Below, piece after piece: positions 1 to 9,129 of a stretch of DNA of 64,000 bases; the first letter of the stretch is position 1; the number at the start of each line of letters is the position of its first letter. Under the pieces are notes generated by a model. It worked only from the letters and a program-made list of their open reading frames with translations, searched no databases and was not told the DNA's origin. Source of the stretch: Corynebacterium minutissimum. GTDB lineage: Bacteria > Actinomycetota > Actinomycetes > Mycobacteriales > Mycobacteriaceae. The stretch is from positions 62,001-126,000 of the forward strand of contig NZ_LAYQ01000001.1 in the NCBI RefSeq assembly GCF_000988205.1, read 5' to 3'. The position numbers and the translations under genes were made by a program.

Positions 1-366
1 GAAGATCATCGCGTTTGCACTGGTAGGCCTCCATAAGATGTTGCCACGACACGCAAACTCTGCCTACTATAGGCACATCCACTCAGGCGCTTTTTGCTCT
101 TGCAGTCTCGCGACTGCCGCGCGACCCCGCGGCACCACCTGCAGGATGGCGTACAGAAGTGGCTTTCGCTATTCCAGTATTTCCACATGCTTCGTCTTAC
201 GTTGGCGTCCCTGCGCATCTAGGGCCTCTCTTAGAGAGCATTATGGCTCTATGCCTGCTTTTCTCCGACTTTTCTGAACAGCGCGCCTGCGCAGAGTGCG
301 GACTACGCAAAGCAGACGCTTAAGACACAGGAAGCACCTACCCCCGTAGATAGGACAACCACCACC
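1..366. other. No confident gene; upstream region of mscL
   Basis: I cannot assign a gene here. One plus-strand frame stays open from about 27 to 323 but has no start codon and no recognisable family; no minus-strand frame looks coding either. In related genomes the gene upstream of mscL often encodes an SAF-domain protein, and this could be its degraded or frameshifted tail, but the sequence does not show that. The last bases before 367 contain a purine-rich AGGAC that can serve as the ribosome binding site of mscL. Confidence 0.35.
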
Positions 367-795
367 ATGCTCAAGGGCTTTAAAGATTTCATCCTGCGCG
401 GCAACGTCATCGAGTTGGCCGTAGCGGTCATCATCGGTGCCGCCTTCACCGCGATCGTCACCTCCATCACCGATCACATCATCCAGCCGCTGATTAACTC
501 CCTCGGCTCCCCAGACTTTGGTGGCCTGGGCTTCGCAATTACCGATAACCCGGAGACCTTCCTGGACTTCGGTGCAGTCATCACCGCCCTTATCAACTTC
601 CTCATCGTTGCCGCTGTCATCTACTTCGTCATCGTTGCTCCGATCAACGCCGTCACCGAGCGCACTAAGCGCCGCCAGGGCGTTGACCCGGAGGAGCCGG
701 CTCCGACCACCGAGCAGCTGCTCGGCGAGATCCGCGACCTGCTCGCTGCTGAAAACGGTGGCACCACCACCAACAAGCCTGGCTCCAGCATCTAA
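367..795 (+). CDS. mscL: Large-conductance mechanosensitive channel MscL
   Basis: This 142-residue protein is the homopentameric emergency-release channel of the cytoplasmic membrane, which opens under hypo-osmotic stress; in corynebacteria channels of this kind protect against swelling. The family N-terminus MLKGFKDFILRGNV is visible, followed by the pore-lining first membrane helix (about residues 14-42), a periplasmic loop with an NPETFLDFG stretch, a second membrane helix (about 66-93) and a cytoplasmic helix around EQLLGEIRDLL. Length is typical. It is followed by a strong hairpin terminator. The opposed mogA-like/pepD/mprBA cluster to its right matches the M. tuberculosis order Rv0981-Rv0985c. 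Confidence 0.97.
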   Translation: MLKGFKDFILRGNVIELAVAVIIGAAFTAIVTSITDHIIQPLINSLGSPDFGGLGFAITDNPETFLDFGAVITALINFLIVAAVIYFVIVAPINAVTERTKRRQGVDPEEPAPTTEQLLGEIRDLLAAENGGTTTNKPGSSI

Positions 796-816
796 GCCAA
801 CAGCCCCACGCCTAAA

Positions 817-857
817 AATCCCGCAGAACCGGCATTTCGCCGAAGTTCTGCGGGATT
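817..857 (+). terminator. Rho-independent terminator after mscL
   Basis: A 13-bp perfect inverted repeat (AATCCCGCAGAAC and its complement) encloses a 15-base loop, 22 bases after the mscL stop. It sits between two convergent transcripts and could serve both. Confidence 0.85.
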
Positions 858-886
858 CTCTTATGCCTCCGCCCGCTGCTCACGCA

Positions 887-1153
887 CTACTGCGTGGTGC
901 CAAAATGCGGCGGCATGTTCTCGCGGTAGAAGGCCTCTCCCGTGGCCTCGTCCTCGCTGTCACCACCGGGGCCGCCTGCGTCCGCATCTAAGCTCACGGT
1001 GCGCAGCTCATCGGCCCCTGCGGCGGAAGAAGAGCCAGCGGACCCTGACATTGGCCCGTGAGGAACATCGAAGCTGCGATCGTAATTCTCGGCCGTCGAC
1101 GGACGCTTCACGCGACGGCGCGCCCGCGGGGTACGCGGTGTGGAATCAGCCAT
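887..1153 (-). CDS. Conserved hypothetical protein, 88 aa
   Basis: A small soluble, probably largely disordered protein with no known function. The N-terminus is rich in Arg and Pro, the middle is Gly/Ser/Ala-rich, and it ends in a short aromatic motif FYRENMPPHFG that looks like the conserved part. Its ATG overlaps the stop codon of the mogA-like gene by one base (TAATG), so it is very likely translated by coupling from the same mRNA. From memory, small proteins with a similar tail sit in this position in other corynebacteria; I know of no assigned role. Confidence 0.7.
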   Translation of the reverse strand: MADSTPRTPRARRRVKRPSTAENYDRSFDVPHGPMSGSAGSSSAAGADELRTVSLDADAGGPGGDSEDEATGEAFYRENMPPHFGTTQ

Positions 1154-1746
1154 TAGACGCTGGACTTCTGCAGCTGATCGACGAGGTGGTGTACCAAGGG
1201 GGTCAGCGTAGCCATTCCATCACGTACCGCCGCGCGGGAAGATGCGACGTTGACGATCACCGTTGAACCAGACACTCCCGAAATGCCGCGGGATGTGCAC
1301 GCATCCACCGCACCGCATGCTTGGCCGGAGGAGCGCAGGGCCTGGGCCACGCCAGGGACCATTTGGTCCAGCACCGCGCGAGTCGCCTCTGGGGTCTTAT
1401 CGCGCGGGCCAACGCCCGTGCCACCAATCGTGAGGACCAAGTCAACGCCCCCAACCACGCCGGTTTCAATCGCCTGCCGGATCTTGGACTTCTTGGAACG
1501 AACGATCACTGCGCCGTCGACGGTGAAATCAGCTTCAGCCAACAGTTCGCCCGCCAAGCGCGACGTGTCCTGCGCTGCATCATCTGGGTGGTCGGTGACG
1601 ATCACGACGAGCGCGCGGCGCGGTGCTTGCACACTTTGTTCTTGTTCGCTCGCGATGAGGAAAGCGTCATCTGGTTCGGTGACATCATCGAGTTCGCGTG
1701 AGGCATCGCGCCCCAGCAACTCAGTTGCGTCGGTGTTTTCTGCCAC
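1153..1746 (-). CDS. MogA/MoaB-family molybdopterin-binding protein
   Basis: The protein (197 aa) has about 40 extra acidic residues at its N-terminus and then a MoCF-biosynthesis (MogA/MoaB) domain. The molybdopterin-binding signature appears as TIGGTGVGPRDKTPEAT (about residues 105-121). Family members adenylylate molybdopterin or bind its precursors in molybdenum-cofactor synthesis. Next to pepD it corresponds by position to moaB2 of M. tuberculosis, whose physiological role is not settled. A GTG start at 1746 is chosen because AAGGAG lies seven bases upstream. No other cofactor genes are in the window, so a Moco role is by family only. Confidence 0.85.
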   Translation of the reverse strand: MAENTDATELLGRDASRELDDVTEPDDAFLIASEQEQSVQAPRRALVVIVTDHPDDAAQDTSRLAGELLAEADFTVDGAVIVRSKKSKIRQAIETGVVGGVDLVLTIGGTGVGPRDKTPEATRAVLDQMVPGVAQALRSSGQACGAVDACTSRGISGVSGSTVIVNVASSRAAVRDGMATLTPLVHHLVDQLQKSSV

Positions 1747-1856
1747 GGAGGTTCTCCTTAAAGGTAGGGGCGGAATCTTCCGGTAGTGGTTTCTTCACAA
1801 GGTCTCAGGGTGCGGTGTTCGTGCGGCGCTCACGCACCGCCCAAGTATTTGTTAAC

Positions 1857-3404
1857 TTACTCGCTTGCCAGAGTTACCTCTACCTTTCTCACATCTTCGC
1901 TGTCTCGGCTCCGTACCTCCAAGGTCACGGTCGCTCCGAACTCCTGGGAACGGGTTGCCGCGATGAGGGCATCAGAGCTTTCAATAAGCCGATCGTTGAC
2001 GCGGGTGACCACGTCACCAGACTTGAGCCCCGCCTTATCGGCTGGGCTATCGCGTTCGACATCGACGATCTCCGCACCAAGGGTGTCGCTTTGCGCGCGG
2101 ACCTTAACGCCCAAGGTTGGGTGCTTGACCTTGCCATTGTTGATGAGCTCATCGGCCATCCGCTTGGCAAAGTTGGAGGGAATAGCGAATCCCAGACCGA
2201 TGGAACCGCCCTCGGAATTCGAGCCACCCGATAGCGAGGCGATCATCGAGTTCATTCCAATGATGTTGCCTTCCATGTCCACCAAGGGGCCACCGGAGTT
2301 GCCGGGGTTGACGGCGGCGTCGGTCTGGATGGCGTCGATCAGCGAGGACTCCCCGCCTTCCTGCGAAGCACGGACGGGACGGTTCTTCGCCGAGACAATT
2401 CCGGAAGTCACCGTAGCGTTGAGTCCCAACGGGGAACCTACGGCAACGACCTCTTGCCCCACCGCGGCTGCGTCCGAATCACCGAACTGCAGGAAGGGAA
2501 GATCGTTAACGTCATCAATCTTGATGACAGCAACGTCCGTGGTCGCATCCGAGGCCACAAACGTGGCGCTATGGCGGGAACCATCATTCATGGTCACTTC
2601 CAAGCGCCCGCCTTGATCCGCGCCGGCGACGACGTGGTGATTGGTCAACACGTAGCCGTCCGGGGAAATAATCGAGCCCGAGCCCTCGGCACCGCCGGAG
2701 CGGGTAATGGAGTAAATGGATACCACTGCTGGAAGTACCTTCGATGCCACGTCCTCGACGGAGCCGTCGGCAGGCTCTTTACCGGTGCTGTTGGCCACCG
2801 GCTGGCGCTCCAGGACCTCATTGACCGTCGAGGGGGAGGACTTGTCTTTGCCCACCGTTCCGACCACCACGCCGGTAACACCGCCGGCAGCGATGAAGGC
2901 TACGAGCATCATGGACAGCGCGGTGCCCAGGCCGACCTTGCGCTTGGCCTTAGGCTCATCGCTCGGTTCCACGACCCGTACGCCTGCCCCCTCTTGGCCC
3001 CCGAAGAACTGGTTCTGATTACCAGCATGCGCCGCAGTGTAGCGCTGACCGGCATAAGGCTGTGTTCCCTCCTGCGAGTGCTGCCCTGCCGAAGGCTGCT
3101 GTGCTGCCAAACGCTGCTGACCTTGTTGACCGAATCCATAATTCGAACCGCCATACGGCGCCTGCGCCCCGTAAGGTGCCTGGGAAGGCTGGTTGCCAAA
3201 AGAAGTAGGCCGGGCTCCCTGCCCCGCCTGGCTTCCGTAGGGCGACTGTCCGCCTTGCCTCGATGTATCCGACCGCGGCTGATTCCAGCCATTCGATTCA
3301 CTTCCCGCAGAAGGTACCTCGCCTCGCTGCTGTGATTGTCCCCGTCCGTCAAAGTTCTGCGGGCTATCCATGGGGTTATCCATGTTCGAATTCCTCATAT
3401 TCAT
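1857..3404 (-). CDS. pepD: HtrA/DegP-type serine protease with PDZ domain (PepD-like)
   Basis: A 515-residue membrane-anchored protease of the envelope stress response. Residues 1-150 are a Gln/Gly/Pro-rich cytoplasmic region; one membrane helix covers about 158-183; the trypsin-like domain follows with catalytic His257 (TNHHV), Asp290 (TTDVAVI) and Ser370 (GNSGGP); a PDZ domain occupies about 410-505. All triad residues are present. It lies 111 bases downstream of mprB in the same direction, as in mycobacteria, where pepD is a target of MprA. The first ATG is used; in-frame ATGs at residues 3 and 8 are alternatives that do not change the domains. Confidence 0.93.
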   Translation of the reverse strand: MNMRNSNMDNPMDSPQNFDGRGQSQQRGEVPSAGSESNGWNQPRSDTSRQGGQSPYGSQAGQGARPTSFGNQPSQAPYGAQAPYGGSNYGFGQQGQQRLAAQQPSAGQHSQEGTQPYAGQRYTAAHAGNQNQFFGGQEGAGVRVVEPSDEPKAKRKVGLGTALSMMLVAFIAAGGVTGVVVGTVGKDKSSPSTVNEVLERQPVANSTGKEPADGSVEDVASKVLPAVVSIYSITRSGGAEGSGSIISPDGYVLTNHHVVAGADQGGRLEVTMNDGSRHSATFVASDATTDVAVIKIDDVNDLPFLQFGDSDAAAVGQEVVAVGSPLGLNATVTSGIVSAKNRPVRASQEGGESSLIDAIQTDAAVNPGNSGGPLVDMEGNIIGMNSMIASLSGGSNSEGGSIGLGFAIPSNFAKRMADELINNGKVKHPTLGVKVRAQSDTLGAEIVDVERDSPADKAGLKSGDVVTRVNDRLIESSDALIAATRSQEFGATVTLEVRSRDSEDVRKVEVTLASE

Positions 3405-3515
3405 GTCAGGTAGTGTGCACCATCGCGCTGGCGCGTATCTGATACTAATCTGCCAGTGTGCTACGAGAAGCTGGACGTTTCCTGTGCGCCTTGAGCTGGG
3501 GTGATCCCTGGCACA

Positions 3516-5126
3516 CTAGCCCTGATTGAACCACCGCTCCGCAAAGATATGGCCGCGGTCGTTGCGCTCTTTCGGTTGGCTGACCGCGGGGTCGTGTAGC
3601 TGCCCCGCTGACTGCTGCTCAGCGGAGAGTTCGGACTGGAAATCGTAGGGCAAGTCTTCCAGCCCGTCCACCAAGGCATCACCTTCGGTGGGGTGCCCGG
3701 GCAGGATAACCTCCATGCGCGTTCCGCCGTCCGCGGAATCCTTGATGGTGATCTCTCCATTGTGCCTCTCCACCACGGATTTCACGATTGCTAGGCCCAA
3801 TCCGGATCCCGGCATGGCACGGGCTTCAGCAGAACGGTAGAAGCGCTCAAATACTTTGTCCCGTTCCTCCGGAGCGATGCCGGGGCCAGAATCGTCAACG
3901 CGCAGGCGCACCTTGTCGGGGGCGATTTGCCGCATGGACACGCGCACGGTTCCCGTCGGCGGGGACCACTTCGCAGCATTGTCCATGAGGTTGAGGGTGG
4001 CGCGGCCCAGGGCAAAAGGATCGCCGTCGATCATCCACGGGATAAACCGCACGCGGAAGTCCACGTTAGGACGGCGGCGCTTGGCGCGGTTGAGCGAATT
4101 CTCCAACACTTCGTGCAGCTCAACGGGCTCCGGCTCCTTTTCAGTGGCGTCCTCGCGCGCTAGGTCCACCAAGTCACCGATCAGGGTGGCCAATTCCGAC
4201 ATTTGCGCCATTACGTCATCTTCGAGGTCGCGCCGGTCTTCCTCGCTGATGCCGAACCCGCCACCGGACTTATTGAGCATCATGAGAAGCTCAATGTTCG
4301 TCCGCATGGACGTCAGCGGGGTCTTAAGCTCGTGGCCGGCATCAGCCACAAACTGTGATTGCTGCACGCGCGCGTGCTGCAGGGCGGAAAGCATTCGGTT
4401 AAAGGACACAGTAAGTTGTGCCATTTCATCGTTGCTCTCCACGGCAATCGGCCGCAGGTCATTGGTCTGCGTCACGTAATCAGCAGCCCGCTTGAGGCGA
4501 GCGATCGGCTCCATGCCGGTCTTGGACACCACCATTCCCGCGAAGACGGAAAGCAGCACGCCAAAGGCCACGATGATCAGCAGCGCGGAGCCCACCGCGG
4601 ACACAATCTCCTCGGTGGGACCAAGGTCCTTGGCCAGGACTACCGTGGCGCCACCTTCCTGGGACTTGGCCAGCACGCGCTCACCACCCAGGGTGCGGAT
4701 GGAGCTTTCCATGGTGTCCCCGTCCGGTTTAAAGTCCCCACCCACCGGCAAAGCGTCACCATAGGAAAAGGTGGCTGCTGGCGGAGAGATAGAGACCCGA
4801 GTCGAAGGGTTGTAGAGCTTAAAAGAAGCGATCTCCTGATCGATATTCTCCACGAAGCGCGGATCCTGTGCCTGCTCCATCAGCACGTCCGCTTGCTGCA
4901 TGATTTGCTTGTCGACGCTCGCCGTCATCGACGCCGCAACCAACCAGTAGGTCACCAACGTCATCACTGCCACCGAGACGGCGACAACGACACCAGTAAC
5001 CAAAGAAAGGCGCCACCGAAGCGGCGCCCGCGAAGCCCAGCCGCGACGACCTGACAGGCCCAACCACGCCGTGGAATCTAGGTCTTCAGAAGGCACCGCG
5101 TCAGGCGCGGGCCTCCGCAAAATCAC
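3516..5126 (-). CDS. mprB: Sensor histidine kinase MprB-like
   Basis: A 536-residue membrane sensor kinase. Membrane helices at about 41-66 and 178-200 flank an extracytoplasmic sensor domain of some 110 residues. A HAMP linker follows, then the H-box with phospho-accepting His265 (DAGHELKTP), an N-box ([11 protein letters not shown]) and the G1/G2 ATP-binding boxes ([17 protein letters not shown]). The GTG start overlaps the mprA stop by four bases (GTGA), so the pair is translationally coupled. By family and gene order it is the MprB / C. glutamicum CgtS2 counterpart; MprB of mycobacteria responds to envelope damage. Confidence 0.93.
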   Translation of the reverse strand: MILRRPAPDAVPSEDLDSTAWLGLSGRRGWASRAPLRWRLSLVTGVVVAVSVAVMTLVTYWLVAASMTASVDKQIMQQADVLMEQAQDPRFVENIDQEIASFKLYNPSTRVSISPPAATFSYGDALPVGGDFKPDGDTMESSIRTLGGERVLAKSQEGGATVVLAKDLGPTEEIVSAVGSALLIIVAFGVLLSVFAGMVVSKTGMEPIARLKRAADYVTQTNDLRPIAVESNDEMAQLTVSFNRMLSALQHARVQQSQFVADAGHELKTPLTSMRTNIELLMMLNKSGGGFGISEEDRRDLEDDVMAQMSELATLIGDLVDLAREDATEKEPEPVELHEVLENSLNRAKRRRPNVDFRVRFIPWMIDGDPFALGRATLNLMDNAAKWSPPTGTVRVSMRQIAPDKVRLRVDDSGPGIAPEERDKVFERFYRSAEARAMPGSGLGLAIVKSVVERHNGEITIKDSADGGTRMEVILPGHPTEGDALVDGLEDLPYDFQSELSAEQQSAGQLHDPAVSQPKERNDRGHIFAERWFNQG

Positions 5127-5821
5127 GCGATAGCCTCCCTCATGACATAGCCGACGCCACGCACGGTGTGGATAAGACGCGGCTCGCCATCTTCTTCGGT
5201 CTTCTTACGCAGGTAGCCGATGTACACCTCGAGAGCATTGCCTGAGGTAGGGAAATCATAGCCCCATACCTCTTCCACGATGGTGTTGCGGGAGAGCACC
5301 TTGCGCGGGTTCTCCATGAGCAAGCGCAACAAGGCGAATTCGGTGCGCGTCAGGGAAATCTGACGGTCGCCACGAGTGACTTCACGCGTATCGGCATCGA
5401 GCTTGAGGTCCTCAAAACTCAGCTGGGTTTCAACGGGCTGCTGCTTGCCGATCGACTCCGCAGCAGCACGACGGACTAGGGAACGAACACGAGCCAAAAG
5501 CTCTTCAAGAGCGAAAGGCTTGGGCAGGTAATCGTCGGCACCCGCATCGAGGCCTGCAACGCGGTCAGACACGCCATCACGAGCCGTGAGCACGAGGATT
5601 GGACGGTCCCAACCCTCACTGCGCAAGGTTCGGCAGACTTCCAAGCCGTCCATGTTCGGCATCATCACATCGAGGATGAGCAGTCCTGGGTTCTCCCTGT
5701 GGACCATCTCGACGGCCTCTACGCCATCGGCGGCCAACATTACGTCGTAGCCATTAAACTTCAAGGAGCGGCGAAGCGATTCGCGTACGGCCTGCTCGTC
5801 ATCCACGACAAGAATCTTCAT
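5123..5821 (-). CDS. mprA: Response regulator MprA-like (OmpR/PhoB family)
   Basis: A 232-residue two-domain regulator. The receiver domain has the acidic pair Asp7/Asp8, the phosphorylation site Asp51 (LILDVMMP) and the KPF lysine near residue 102. The C-terminal winged helix (about 135-230) carries the family's [16 protein letters not shown] and VRGVGYVMR segments. It is the first gene of mprA-mprB-pepD. A pair of direct CCCCTTAA repeats about 60 bases upstream may be its own binding site. The C. glutamicum counterpart is CgtR2, by gene order. Confidence 0.95.
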   Translation of the reverse strand: MKILVVDDEQAVRESLRRSLKFNGYDVMLAADGVEAVEMVHRENPGLLILDVMMPNMDGLEVCRTLRSEGWDRPILVLTARDGVSDRVAGLDAGADDYLPKPFALEELLARVRSLVRRAAAESIGKQQPVETQLSFEDLKLDADTREVTRGDRQISLTRTEFALLRLLMENPRKVLSRNTIVEEVWGYDFPTSGNALEVYIGYLRKKTEEDGEPRLIHTVRGVGYVMREAIA

Positions 5822-5877
5822 GTTTCCAATTATGTCCTATCTAAGGCGCATTCACGAAGTGGGCCTAGTTCTTTCGC

Positions 5878-5897
5878 CCCCTTAAATCACCCCTTAA
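5878..5897 (-). promoter_or_regulatory. Candidate MprA autoregulatory direct repeat
   Basis: CCCCTTAA occurs twice (5878-5885 and 5890-5897), 12 bases apart start to start, about 57 bases upstream of mprA. OmpR-type regulators commonly bind tandem half-sites spaced about one helical turn. The assignment to MprA is an inference. Confidence 0.4.
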
Positions 5898-6016
5898 GAT
5901 TTTATTCACCCCACTACCGGTGGCATCAGCGAACGCCCAGACAAGAAAGGCACCGCAGCCAAGCACTGCAGCCTCGAGAATGAGTCACTGCAGCGGGCAA
6001 CTAGGCCAACACAAAT

Positions 6017-6057
6017 GCCCCGAGGGATTCACTTAGAAAGGGTGAATCTCTCGGGGC
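6017..6057 (-). terminator. Terminator after rpmE2-rpmF
   Basis: A 16-bp inverted repeat (one G-T pair) with a short loop lies 31 bases after the rpmF stop. On the minus strand the stem is followed by a few T residues. Confidence 0.8.
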
Positions 6058-6087
6058 AATAATTGCAGCCTTGAGGCTTAGAAAGCC

Positions 6088-6261
6088 TTAGAACTGCTCC
6101 ACGTCGACCAGGCCGAGCTTGGCGGCCTTCACCAGACGGCGCGGGATGCGCACGGTCTGGCCGTCGATGGTGACTTCCTGGAGGGCGACGTTGTCAGCCT
6201 TCCACTGGGAACGGCGAGAGTGGGTGTTCGCGCGGGACTTCTTAAACTTAGGAGTTGCCAT
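6088..6261 (-). CDS. rpmF: 50S ribosomal protein L32
   Basis: The 57-residue product begins [17 protein letters not shown] and ends LGLVDVEQF, the pattern of actinobacterial L32. It has no cysteines, so it is a zinc-free form. GTAAGGAGGA just upstream of the ATG is a near-ideal ribosome binding site. It is the second gene after rpmE2, 15 bases downstream, and probably cotranscribed with it. Confidence 0.93.
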   Translation of the reverse strand: MATPKFKKSRANTHSRRSQWKADNVALQEVTIDGQTVRIPRRLVKAAKLGLVDVEQF

Positions 6262-6276
6262 CTTTTCCTATCCTCC

Positions 6277-6546
6277 TTACGCGTTCTTCTTCTTGCGGCG
6301 AGCCATTGCACCGAAGCGCTGGTTGAACTTCTCAACGCGGCCAGCGGTATCCATAACGCGCTGGGCACCGGTCCAGAACGGGTGGGACTCAGCGGTGACG
6401 TCAACGACGATGAGCGGGTACTCGTTGCCGTCTTCCCACTCAACGGTGCGATCGGAGGTAGCGGTGGACTTGGTCAGGAAGGAGTGGCCGGTACCGGCAT
6501 CCTTGAAGACCACCGGGTGGTAATCCGGGTGGATATCTTTCTTCAT
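6277..6546 (-). CDS. rpmE2: 50S ribosomal protein L31, type B (zinc-independent)
   Basis: The 89-residue protein starts [14 protein letters not shown] and has the extended type-B C-terminus ending ARRKKKNA. It contains no cysteines, so it cannot form the zinc site of classical L31. Type-B L31 normally replaces the zinc form when zinc is scarce, often under Zur control. It is divergent from the rpmB operon, which encodes further zinc-free paralogues, supporting one common function. I see no convincing Zur operator in the intergenic space. Confidence 0.95.
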   Translation of the reverse strand: MKKDIHPDYHPVVFKDAGTGHSFLTKSTATSDRTVEWEDGNEYPLIVVDVTAESHPFWTGAQRVMDTAGRVEKFNQRFGAMARRKKKNA

Positions 6547-7046
6547 ATGTCGATTCCCTCAGGGTTGAACTACGGGTCGGTTCCTTCCGCAACACTTCTC
6601 CGGCGTGGAAGGAAGTGTGAAAGGATCGTGCCCGAGTTGGGTCTCTATACTTACAAACTGTGCGGCTCGTGCCGACAACTTGACATATCCTACAGGCCAC
6701 CAGCATTAAAACCGAAATCGCTCCGGCCGCCACCGCCGCGCTCCGACGGACAAAATCCACAACCACGCCCCTCACCTGCCCCTTCGGCAGGAACGCGCCA
6801 TAGATCAGGTATAGATCAGAGGTATCCACGCCGGCACGCATGCCGGCGGTGATTAGGTTCTGCAGGCTGTGGCATGTAAGATTTCCCCTTGCTGTTGTCA
6901 AAGTAATCGTTTTACGCCCTCATCAACTGGTGTTCAACGGATTAAGCCTCCTGCTCAACCTCACTTTTTCGAGCGCCGCGCCTCACCGCGGAAATAGGCA
7001 CTCCGTTAGTCGCTTTCGATGTGGGCGGCTAGGAGAAAGAAGACCC
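6547..7046. promoter_or_regulatory. 500-bp divergent promoter region between the two ribosomal-protein operons
   Basis: No gene is supported here. Visible structure: a direct repeat ATAGATCAG at 6800-6808 and 6811-6819 (11-bp period); a perfect 7-bp hairpin GCCGGCA/TGCCGGC at 6830-6847; and a loose GTAA-N5-TTAC palindrome near 6906. TTGACA at about 6680 is a possible -35 for the plus strand but lacks a good -10. A strong ribosome binding site, AGGAGAAAGAAG, precedes rpmB. Confidence 0.45.
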
Positions 7047-7283
7047 ATGTCGGCTATTTGCCAGGTAACGGGCCGCAAGCCGGAATTCGGCAAGCAGGTC
7101 TCGCACTCGCACCGCCGCACCTCGCGCCGTTGGAACCCCAACGTGCAGCGTCGTCGGTACTACCTGCCCTCTGAGGGCCGTACCATCACCCTGACCGTTT
7201 CCACCAAGGGCATGAAGATCATCGACCGCGATGGCATCGAGTCCGTCGTGGCTAAGATTCGCGCACGTGGGGAGAAGATCTAA
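7047..7283 (+). CDS. rpmB: 50S ribosomal protein L28
   Basis: The 78-residue protein has the L28 N-terminus [15 protein letters not shown] and the arginine-rich [15 protein letters not shown] segment. One cysteine remains at the N-terminus but there is no CxxC pair, as in zinc-independent L28. It opens the four-gene operon rpmB-rpmG-rpsN-rpsR, with two bases separating its stop from the rpmG start. Confidence 0.95.
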
Positions 7284-7285
7284 AG

Positions 7286-7450
7286 ATGGCACGTAATGAC
7301 ATCCGTCCAATCATCAAACTGAAGTCCACTGCGGGCACCGGTTACACCTACGTGACCCGTAAGAACAAGCGCAACAACCCGGATCGCATCACCTTGAAGA
7401 AGTTCGATCCGATCGTCCGCAAGCACGTCGAATTCCGCGAGGAGCGATAA
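7286..7450 (+). CDS. rpmG: 50S ribosomal protein L33 (cysteine-free)
   Basis: The 54-residue protein reads [17 protein letters not shown] at the start and [11 protein letters not shown] at the end, which is L33. No cysteines are present, so it is a C-minus paralogue. It lies between rpmB (two-base gap) and rpsN (three-base gap) and must be part of the same mRNA. Confidence 0.95.
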
Positions 7451-7453
7451 TTT

Positions 7454-7759
7454 ATGGCTAAGAAGTCAAAGATCGCCAAGAACGAGCAGCGCAAGGAAAT
7501 CGTCGCCCGCTACGCGGAGCGTCGCGCTGAGCTCAAGGCAATCATCAAGAACCCGAACACCCCGGACGAAGAGCGCCTCGAGGCGCAGTTCGAGCTGAAC
7601 CGTCAGCCGCGCGACGCCGCCCGCGTCCGCGTCCGTAACCGCGACTCCGCTGATGGACGTCCGCGCGGTTACCTCCGCAAGTTCGGTCTGTCCCGTGTCC
7701 GTATGCGCGGCATGGCTCACCGTGGTGAGCTGCCGGGCGTTCGCAAGTCCAGCTGGTAA
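7454..7759 (+). CDS. rpsN: 30S ribosomal protein S14 (long, zinc-independent form)
   Basis: The 101-residue protein has the long S14 form ([16 protein letters not shown] at the start, VRKSSW at the end) and the conserved [14 protein letters not shown] core. The CxxC zinc residues of the short form are absent. Third gene of the operon; 15 bases separate it from rpsR. Confidence 0.96.
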   Translation: MAKKSKIAKNEQRKEIVARYAERRAELKAIIKNPNTPDEERLEAQFELNRQPRDAARVRVRNRDSADGRPRGYLRKFGLSRVRMRGMAHRGELPGVRKSSW

Positions 7760-7774
7760 AGGGGTACCCATACA

Positions 7775-8029
7775 ATGGCTGTCAAGCGTAATAACCACAA
7801 GAAGTTCCGTATGGAGCAGACCCGCCGCCCGAAGAAGAACCCGCTCAAGGCCGAGGGCATTGAGAAGGTTGACTACAAGGAGATCAAGACCCTGCGTCTG
7901 TTCATCTCCGACCGCGGCAAGATCCGCTCCCGTCGCGTCACCGGTCTGACCCCGCAGCAGCAGCGTCAGGTTGCTACTGCCGTCAAGAACGCACGCGAAA
8001 TGGCTCTCCTGCCGTTCACGTCCCGCTAA
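7775..8029 (+). CDS. rpsR: 30S ribosomal protein S18
   Basis: The 84-residue product has the S18 core: [17 protein letters not shown], then a segment beginning [13 protein letters not shown]. The N-terminal cysteines of zinc-binding S18 are missing. Last gene of the operon, followed 76 bases later by a GC-rich hairpin with a T tract. Confidence 0.95.
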   Translation: MAVKRNNHKKFRMEQTRRPKKNPLKAEGIEKVDYKEIKTLRLFISDRGKIRSRRVTGLTPQQQRQVATAVKNAREMALLPFTSR

Positions 8030-8105
8030 ACACTAGCTGGTTTCAACAGCGCACTTTTGCCGCTGTACTCGTGACTCACTAGGACAGGACAAAAGAGCTT
8101 TCAGG

Positions 8106-8145
8106 CCGCCGCCTCCTTCCCCATCTCGGGGCAGGCAGGCGGCGG
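8106..8145 (+). terminator. Terminator of the rpmB-rpsR operon
   Basis: A 9-bp perfect stem (CCGCCGCCT with its complement) with a 22-base loop is followed by TCGTCGTTTT. Confidence 0.75.
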
Positions 8146-8247
8146 TCGTCGTTTTCGCGGTTAGGGCGGTTGCTCTGCCGGCCCACAAATTCCCAGTGCT
8201 ACATTGAAGAGCTAGAAAGCCCCTGACGGAAAGGCAATTAACACCTG

Positions 8248-9029
8248 ATGCCGCTGCACGAATCCCTCACTGATCTCAGCGAACTGGCCGCCCACTGCCA
8301 CTCCCCCGCCCACGCGCGTGGACTATTGGAAGAAGCCCAGGACCTTCTGCGCAATGCCACCGCCCACCGGACCGACGGGGTCGAGCTTGCGGCATGGTTT
8401 TCCCGCGTGGTCACCGATATTGTTCGCTCCCCGGGTCTGGCTAGCCCTGTGCGGCTGACAGGCGCTGCCGCCCGCGGGGATCTTCTCCCCTCACTTCCCA
8501 TCACCTGGCTGGGCGCCGACGAGCAGCTGGAGCAAGTCATCATCGAGGCCGGATTGCCCTGCGGCGCGGTGGAGGAATGCGCCTCAACCCGCGCTGATGC
8601 CGGCCTGCCGCTGGGCACCGGCGGCGAGGAGGAACTCTATGCCGAGGCTGTTTCGCAGCGCCCAGCGCCCCTCAAGCTCGTGGATGGCTGCCGGACCGCT
8701 CCGCCGAGGTGTCCATTCGCCGTTCCCTACTCGCCCCCGTTTCGGCCATCGCCCGCTGGGCAGCGCCGGCACCTCGGCCCACCCCTGACCGCCTTGCCAT
8801 TGGCGTGGAGCGCGAATTGCTCACCGCAGCCGAAGCAGAAGGCCTGAGCCTGGCGTGGGGCACGGGCATCGCGCTGGAATTGGGGCGGTGGTACGAGGGC
8901 GTCGACAAGCACAGCGTTATTCTCGAAGACCTTCCGCCATTGGACCGCACCGCCTACGGCTCGGCGTGCCGCACAGTCTCCGCTGCCGTCGAATCCATAA
9001 TGATCCGGCACGGTAATGTGGTTAGCTGA
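8248..9029 (+). pseudogene. DUF294-type putative nucleotidyltransferase substrate-binding protein, one frameshift
   Basis: Two plus-strand frames together encode one protein of about 260 residues. Frame one runs from the ATG at 8248 through LLEEAQDLL and VRLTGAAARGDLLPSLPITWL, a motif like the GSAARGDL nucleotidyltransferase signature. After about 8690 the reading continues in the next frame as LPDRSAEVSIRRSLLAP through to the stop at 9029. Restoring a single base (GATGGC to GATGGGC) would join them. The position between rpsR and amtR matches a conserved hypothetical gene in C. glutamicum (from memory). Function is unknown; the family is related to DUF294 proteins. The break is probably a sequence error. 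Confidence 0.65.
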
Positions 9030-9030
9030 A

Positions 9031-9049
9031 GTCAAAGCTACGCTTTGAC
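9031..9049 (+). terminator. Hairpin directly after the DUF294-like gene
   Basis: A perfect GTCAAAGC / GCTTTGAC stem with a three-base loop begins one base after the stop codon. There is no T tract, so termination is uncertain. Confidence 0.45.
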
Positions 9050-9078
9050 GAACGCCGTTCGCGGCGGGGTGTACGATT

Positions 9079-9095
9079 ACTGACTTGCTGTCAGT
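9079..9095 (+). promoter_or_regulatory. Candidate TetR-type operator upstream of amtR
   Basis: ACTGAC-N5-GTCAGT is a perfect 6-bp inverted repeat 34 bases before the amtR start. It does not resemble the AmtR box known from C. glutamicum (CTAT-N6-ATAG), so the binding protein is unknown. Confidence 0.4.
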
Positions 9096-9129
9096 TATTA
9101 CATGAGTTTTATCGAAGGGAGTCCGCCTC

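Noticed and set aside
1809..1838. Possible terminator upstream of the mogA-like gene
   Set aside because: GGTGCG/CGCACC gives only six pairs with an 18-base loop and no T tract.
6890..6925. Possible Zur box in front of rpmB
   Set aside because: GTAA-N5-TTAC is weakly palindromic but does not match the corynebacterial Zur consensus and is over 120 bases from the start codon.
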